Below, in pieces: positions 59,317-64,000 of a DNA stretch of 64,000 nucleotides. Position 1 is the first letter of the stretch. Each line of letters begins with the position of its first letter. Under the pieces are notes generated by a model. It did no database searches, was not told where the DNA came from, and was given only the letters and a program-made list of their open reading frames with translations. The stretch comes from Bryobacterales bacterium (GTDB lineage Bacteria > Acidobacteriota > Terriglobia > Bryobacterales > Bryobacteraceae). The position numbers and the translations under genes were made by a program. The stretch lies in NCBI GenBank assembly GCA_016716385.1, contig JADJWL010000011.1:1-64000 (forward strand), given 5' to 3'.

Positions 59317-60878
59317 GGCTGATCCTGCCGCTGCTGCTGGCCGTCCCTTTGCTGGCGCAGCCGGACCTCGTCCCCGAGCCGGCCTGGCGCGCGATCTTCG
59401 GGGCTGTCTCCGCCCGCCAGATCATGGAAGACACCGAGGCGCTGTCGCGGCGCCATCGCTACCCAAACTCGCGTGGCTTCTTGGACGCGGCAGCGTGGGT
59501 GCAGGAACGCGCCGCTGAAGCCGGCCTGATCAACCCGCGACTGGAGCGTTTCGACGAACGCGCGCCCTTCTGGGACCCGGTCGAAGCGACGCTCGACCTG
59601 CTCGCTCCGGAAACGCTCCGTCTGGCGGACTTGCGCGACGTCCCGGTGCTCCTCATGGAACGCAGCGCCGACGGCGAGATCGAAGGCGAGCTTGTCGACG
59701 CCGGTGAAGGCTCGCGGGCGGAGGACTTCGCGAATCTCGACGTGGCGGGCAAGATTCTGCTGACGCGGCGCAGTCCCGGGCGCTTGTGGCCGGACCTGGC
59801 GAAGCGGGGCGCCCTGGGCGTTCTCTCGGCGGCTTCCCCGCGCTTCTTCGGACGTGCCGTACCGGCGGAGGCCACCGCGTGGCAGCAGGCCCCTCGCGGC
59901 GCCGTGGCATTCTCGATCAGCCCGAAGTTGGGCACGGAACTCGCGGCTCTCCGCCGCCAGGGACCCGTTCGCGTGAAGATGCGCGCGCGATCCGGGCAGA
60001 GCGCGCCGGGGGCGACGGCCCTGCTTCTCACCGAAATGCCGGGCGGCGCGCCGGGACGCGATGTAGTCGTTGTGGCGCATCTCGATCACCAGCAGCCGGG
60101 CGCCAACGACAACGCTTCCGGCAGCGCGGCGATCCTCGAAGCAGCCCGTGTGTGGCGGCAGTTGATCGGCACCGGCGCGTTGCCCGAGCCCCGCCGCCGT
60201 GTGCGCTTCTGGTGGTCGACCGAGATCTCTTCGGAAGGAAAATACTTCCAGCGTTATCCCGACGAGTCCCGGAACATCCTGCTGGCGGTGAATCTTGACC
60301 AGGCCGGCGGCGAACGGGGCGCGGACAACCACCTGATCGCGATTCTTTCGCCGGACTGGCTGCCGTCCTGGGCGGACGATCTCATCCACCAGATCGCCGG
60401 ATCCGCCGGCCGCCTCGCGCCGCCCGAGCACGCACCCTCGCCGCTCACGCTTGCTCCGGAAGGCAGCCAACAGCCGCTGCGTCCAGTGTTCTGGCCGTAT
60501 GCGCCGTTGAGCGACCACGTCCCGTTCGTGGACAAGACGGTGCGCGTCCCGGCGATCAGCTTGGCGGTCCCATCGCTATCGGTCATCCACACCGACTTCG
60601 ACTCTCCCGCCCGGCTCGATCCGACGTGGCTGAAGCGCTCAGCCGCGGTGACGCTGGCGGCCGCCGCGTGGGCGGCCAACGCGGGTCCGGAGGAGGCGAA
60701 TGCGCTACTCCGCTATTCGACAAGCCAAGCCGCCAGCCGGATCGCCGCGGCGGCGGACCGGCAAGCGCAGTTGAAACAGGAGGAACGGCGGCTCGACTCG
60801 TTCCGTGCCCTGGACCCGGCACTCGACATAGAGCCTCACCGCCGCCGTCTCCGCGCGGTTGCGCGGGCTCTCGACTAA
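59313..60878 (+). CDS. Exported M28-family metallopeptidase
   Basis: A 521-residue protein with a signal peptide (MRLILPLLLAVPLLAQ), an N-terminal and PA-like region (about 25-250) and the M28 zinc core: VVVVAHLDHQQPGANDNASGSAAILEA with His and Asp ligands, then WWSTEISSEG with the catalytic Glu, and LLAVNLDQAG with the Asp ligand, and a later SDHVPFVDKTVRVPAISLA. It should be an aminopeptidase or related amide hydrolase in the periplasm. GTG at 59313 overlaps the UvrC-like stop. It converges on the TonB receptor gene, overlapping by four bases. Confidence 0.9.
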   Translation: MRLILPLLLAVPLLAQPDLVPEPAWRAIFGAVSARQIMEDTEALSRRHRYPNSRGFLDAAAWVQERAAEAGLINPRLERFDERAPFWDPVEATLDLLAPETLRLADLRDVPVLLMERSADGEIEGELVDAGEGSRAEDFANLDVAGKILLTRRSPGRLWPDLAKRGALGVLSAASPRFFGRAVPAEATAWQQAPRGAVAFSISPKLGTELAALRRQGPVRVKMRARSGQSAPGATALLLTEMPGGAPGRDVVVVAHLDHQQPGANDNASGSAAILEAARVWRQLIGTGALPEPRRRVRFWWSTEISSEGKYFQRYPDESRNILLAVNLDQAGGERGADNHLIAILSPDWLPSWADDLIHQIAGSAGRLAPPEHAPSPLTLAPEGSQQPLRPVFWPYAPLSDHVPFVDKTVRVPAISLAVPSLSVIHTDFDSPARLDPTWLKRSAAVTLAAAAWAANAGPEEANALLRYSTSQAASRIAAAADRQAQLKQEERRLDSFRALDPALDIEPHRRRLRAVARALD

Positions 60879-63800
60879 AACGACAACTTCAAGCCGAATT
60901 GAATGATCCGCATCGGATTGCGCAGGGTACGCACTTCGCCCATGCGCGCGCCGTCGGGGACCAGCGAGTTGATGCTCGTGAAGCCGATACCCGTTGGTTG
61001 ACCGAAGAATGGAGTGTTCAGCGCGTTGAAGAACTCCGACCGGAACTGGAGCCGGTAGCGTTCCTTGAAGTCGATGTTCTTGAAGAACCCGAAGTCCAGA
61101 TTGCGCTGGCCCGGCGAGTTCATGACGTTGTAGCCGGCGTTGCCGAAGCGGCAAAGCTCGGGCCGCGCCGGGACATTGCATGTCACGCGGGCGAAGGCTT
61201 GCGGGTCGAACCAAAGCTGCCGTGTCGGATTGTCGAGCCGTCCATCGGCGATGCGGTCGGGGCGCATCGCGCCGGCGCCGGTGTTCAAGTCGTTCGGCTG
61301 CGTGATGTTGAACGGGAATCCGCTTCGCAGCGAGACGATGCCGTTCGACTGCCAGCCCCCGAGAACATGCTTCAGGAGTCCCGGTAGTCTGCCTCCCGGC
61401 ATCTCCCACACCCAGTGCGCGACGAAATTGTGAGTCTGATCGAAGCGGAACCGCCCGCGGCCGTCGCGACGGTCGACGCGCGGGTTCTGGAAGCCGCCCT
61501 CCTCGTTGCCTCCCGCTTCCCCGTCACCGTGAGATTTGCTGAAGACGTAGGACACGCCGGCGGCCACTCCGGATGCGAAACGCCTTTCCAACTTTGTCTG
61601 AAGACCATGATGGAATGCGTTCCCCGAACTATCGAGGTAGCGGATGTTGGCCAGCGACTGCACACCGAGCTGGGGCGTTGCCGGGTCATAGAAGAAGGGG
61701 AATGGCCGCCTGGCTTGCACGTTTGTGTTCGGCGACGGATCCGCGTTGTTGAACGGCGTGATGCTGTTCTGCACGAACGATCCCTTGCTTCCCACGTATC
61801 CAACGGTGAACGCAGTGCCGAAGGGAAGCTCGCGCTGAATATCGAAACTCCACTTCCACACGTCCCCGTCGTTGAGGTCGGGGCGGACGTGCAGAAGCGA
61901 CACGGGCCGGGAGACCGCTCCGCCGCCTACCAGGGAAAGGAACGGATCGTTCAACGTGATCGGGTTGCTCGTGGGCCGGATGCGCCGGGTCGCGACATTG
62001 TAGTTGGCGCCGTCCGCGCCAATCGTGGGGATGGTACGCACCGCGTCGGTGACCTGCTGGAAGAGGAGGCTGCCCGATTTCGGCGGATTCAGGCTGAGGA
62101 TCGTGAACGCATTCCAGTGCATCGGGTTGTTGAACCAACCGGCGCCGGTCCGGATGACCCATTTCTCCGACGGACGGTACGCGATCCCGATGCGTGGCAT
62201 GAAGAAGCGAACGTCCTGCTCCCACAGCTTGATCGCGCCGCGCTCGTCAACGAACTCCGGTCCCATCGTCGGGATGGCTACCCCAGTCGCCGGATTGATG
62301 AATTCCGAACCGCGGCCCTCGCCCGGAAAGTCCAGGGTGCGCCACAGACCTTTGGAGTCCCTGGGGTTCTGGATGTAGTCGAAGCGCAGACCGTAGTTCA
62401 GCGTCACCTTGGGATGGATCTTGAAGTCGTCGTTGATATAGGCTCCCCACCGGGTTCCGACCGGGATGGTTAGTGGCAGGCCTTCCGCAGTTTCAGTCGT
62501 GGAGGGCACTCCCAACATGAACGAGGCGAAGTTCAACCCCGCTTCGTTCCCGCTCCAGTTCACTCGCCCTGTCGGCAGGTTCGCCCCGAGTTCGTTCATC
62601 CTGGTGCGGTTCATCTCAAAGCCGAACTTCAGGTTGTGCCGGCCTTTCACCCACGTGAGATGGTTGCCAACCTCGTACCGGTCCGGGTTGTTGAACGTCG
62701 AACTATCGCCGATGTTGAAGAGCGTCAGGTTCGGGTACCCATGTTCGGTGGGCGTGAGCGGGCGGTTTCCGTCGTTGAACAGCCTGAACTGCCCGATTCC
62801 CAGTGCGTCCATCGAGAAGCTCTCGTCGTTCGTGCGGGGAGAGAGAGAGTCCGTGTTGAAGAACTGGAATCCGAAGCGGAACTCGTTAATCATCGTCTGG
62901 CTCACCATGTGAACCCATTGCGTCGCCAGGTTCTGCGTGCTCGTCGTCGTTTCCAAAGGGAAGTTCGGATTCACGCGCTCCGAGGTCAACGAACTGTCAT
63001 TCACGGCGAGCCTGGCAAAGACGCGGTCGCGCTCGCTAAAGTGATGGTCCACGCGCCCGAAAATTTGATCTACGTTGAGTGGGTTCGGCAGCGGGCGCCG
63101 GAAGTTGATGTCGAGCGGGTCCGGCGCCTGGAACTGCGGCAGCGGTACGACCGGCAGGATATTGTTCGTGATGCCCGGATGCAGACGGGTTTGTGGAATC
63201 ACGTTATTCGGGAAGGGGTCACCCGTGAACGGATCGAAGACGATGATCGGGGGGCGGAAGTTCCGGTTTGTGGCCGGGTTCACCGCGCCGGTCAGAACTT
63301 CTCCGAAGTCGCCGCGGCGCATCCGTTCGGTGGGATAAGCCGCTTCGCCGATGCCCGTCGTGACTTCACGGCGCGCCTCCCAGTTCGCCGACCAGAATGT
63401 CTTATTCTTGACGATCGGGCCGGTGGCGACGAAGCCGAACTGGTTGAGCCGGCGCGCATCCTTCCTGGCCCGGGGGCGCCCCGGCGGATTCTGGAAGTTG
63501 AGGAAGTAGTTCTCGGCGTCGAATTTGTCGTTACGCAGGAACTCGAACAGCGTGCCGTGCAGGTCGTTCGTGCCGCTCTTCATCGTCATGTTGACGACCG
63601 CGCCGCCGCCGAACCCATACTCCGCCGAGAAGCTGTTCGTCTGGATCTTGAACTCCTCCACCGCCTCGATCGATGGCACGAATGGCGTGATGGCGCGGCG
63701 TGGGTCGGCGGCGTTCGTGCCGTCGATGCTGACCGTCTGGTGCAGTTCACGCACGCCATTGGCGCTGACCGAGAATGAGCCGTTGGGAATGTAGCCGCCC

Positions 63801-64000
63801 TCGCCATTGTTCATGCCGGAGCGGTTGCCGAACTGTACCCCCGGAGTCAGTACCGCCAGTTGCACGATATTGCGGCCGTTCAGCGGCAGTTCAACGATGC
63901 GTTTGTTCTCCACGACCGATCCGACAGTCGCATTCTCCGTGTTCAGCAGAACCGCTGAGGCGGACACGTTCACCGTTTCGGTGACCGCACCGATCTCCAG
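60875..64000 (-). CDS. TonB-dependent receptor, Oar-like (N-terminus outside window)
   Basis: The frame is open to the right edge; about 1040 residues are visible, beginning LEIGAVTETVNVSASA, the linker after a carboxypeptidase-like domain. The plug has ENKRIVELPLNGRNIVQLAVLTPG and IDGTNAADPRRAITPFVPSIEAVEEFKIQTNSFSAEYG, and the barrel ends RNPMRIIQFGLKLSF with the C-terminal Phe needed for outer-membrane insertion. It is a second, divergent member of the family seen at 25.4-28.6 kb. The substrate is unknown; the convergent exported peptidase may feed it peptides. Confidence 0.94.
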   Translation of the reverse strand: MEIGAVTETVNVSASAVLLNTENATVGSVVENKRIVELPLNGRNIVQLAVLTPGVQFGNRSGMNNGEGGYIPNGSFSVSANGVRELHQTVSIDGTNAADPRRAITPFVPSIEAVEEFKIQTNSFSAEYGFGGGAVVNMTMKSGTNDLHGTLFEFLRNDKFDAENYFLNFQNPPGRPRARKDARRLNQFGFVATGPIVKNKTFWSANWEARREVTTGIGEAAYPTERMRRGDFGEVLTGAVNPATNRNFRPPIIVFDPFTGDPFPNNVIPQTRLHPGITNNILPVVPLPQFQAPDPLDINFRRPLPNPLNVDQIFGRVDHHFSERDRVFARLAVNDSSLTSERVNPNFPLETTTSTQNLATQWVHMVSQTMINEFRFGFQFFNTDSLSPRTNDESFSMDALGIGQFRLFNDGNRPLTPTEHGYPNLTLFNIGDSSTFNNPDRYEVGNHLTWVKGRHNLKFGFEMNRTRMNELGANLPTGRVNWSGNEAGLNFASFMLGVPSTTETAEGLPLTIPVGTRWGAYINDDFKIHPKVTLNYGLRFDYIQNPRDSKGLWRTLDFPGEGRGSEFINPATGVAIPTMGPEFVDERGAIKLWEQDVRFFMPRIGIAYRPSEKWVIRTGAGWFNNPMHWNAFTILSLNPPKSGSLLFQQVTDAVRTIPTIGADGANYNVATRRIRPTSNPITLNDPFLSLVGGGAVSRPVSLLHVRPDLNDGDVWKWSFDIQRELPFGTAFTVGYVGSKGSFVQNSITPFNNADPSPNTNVQARRPFPFFYDPATPQLGVQSLANIRYLDSSGNAFHHGLQTKLERRFASGVAAGVSYVFSKSHGDGEAGGNEEGGFQNPRVDRRDGRGRFRFDQTHNFVAHWVWEMPGGRLPGLLKHVLGGWQSNGIVSLRSGFPFNITQPNDLNTGAGAMRPDRIADGRLDNPTRQLWFDPQAFARVTCNVPARPELCRFGNAGYNVMNSPGQRNLDFGFFKNIDFKERYRLQFRSEFFNALNTPFFGQPTGIGFTSINSLVPDGARMGEVRTLRNPMRIIQFGLKLSF

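Noticed and set aside
1..64000. CRISPR array, rRNA or prophage
   Set aside because: No regularly spaced repeats, rRNA-like stretches or runs of phage structural genes were seen; the only phage-like item is the terminase-type relic.

Overview
The window looks like chromosomal DNA of an acidobacterium, probably from the Solibacteres/Bryobacterales branch. It is GC-rich and carries two Oar-type TonB-dependent receptors with carboxypeptidase-like N-termini, the DUF1592-type cytochrome/DUF1552 pair, paired DUF4440 proteins, secreted TPR and LRR proteins, and the remains of a terminase-like/STGPRT gene pair that I know mainly from acidobacterial genomes. The taxonomic call is inference from gene content; there is no rRNA gene. 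Both edges cut genes: a hybrid histidine kinase on the left and a TonB-dependent receptor on the right.

Layout. 0-17 kb is mostly housekeeping and signalling on the plus strand: two hybrid kinases, larB, galU, a tagaturonate-epimerase-like enzyme, an Nramp-like transporter, two thioredoxin-fold proteins, a site-2 protease, NDH-2, an exported HpcH-type aldolase, a kinase-like protein without its phospho-acceptor residues, and an MFS carrier. 17.3-28.7 kb is a seven-gene minus-strand operon with a good promoter: TonB receptor, two LRR proteins, a two-CxxCH cytochrome (DUF1592 group), a Tat-exported DUF1552 protein, an N-acyl-D-amino-acid deacylase-like amidohydrolase and a gamma-glutamylcyclotransferase-like protein. 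Overlapping or near-abutting gene ends suggest translational coupling. 28.8-35.8 kb is the accessory part: a small OmpA operon, a frameshifted terminase/STGPRT pair, a complete IS256-family element with inverted repeats and an 8-bp target duplication, and a DUF1016 nuclease relic beside a tRNA-Val gene.

35.8-45 kb holds a RhaT/Gfo-Idh/SRPBCC operon, a tandem DUF4440 pair, and a five-gene minus-strand operon of a ketosynthase (closest in motif to type II PKS KS-alpha), FkbM methyltransferase, CusF-SCO fusion lipoprotein, TPR protein and FAD oxidoreductase. 45-51 kb is the most striking part: a cpxP/cpxR/cpxA-like cassette, complete with a textbook CpxR box in its divergent promoter, lies between a histidine phosphatase gene and a quinol-type norB. 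The cassette is flanked by exact 28-bp direct repeats, and the repeat carries the convergent 3' ends of those two host genes. This looks like a regulatory module inserted with duplication of its target.

51-64 kb contains DUF4159 and sugar-isomerase genes, an exported enolase-superfamily enzyme, a GT87 plus GT2-methyltransferase fusion pair, a RES/Xre toxin-antitoxin pair, a UvrC-N-half/Cho-like protein with an apparently degraded GIY-YIG centre, an M28 peptidase and the second TonB receptor. All functions are read from motifs by eye; no database search was run.
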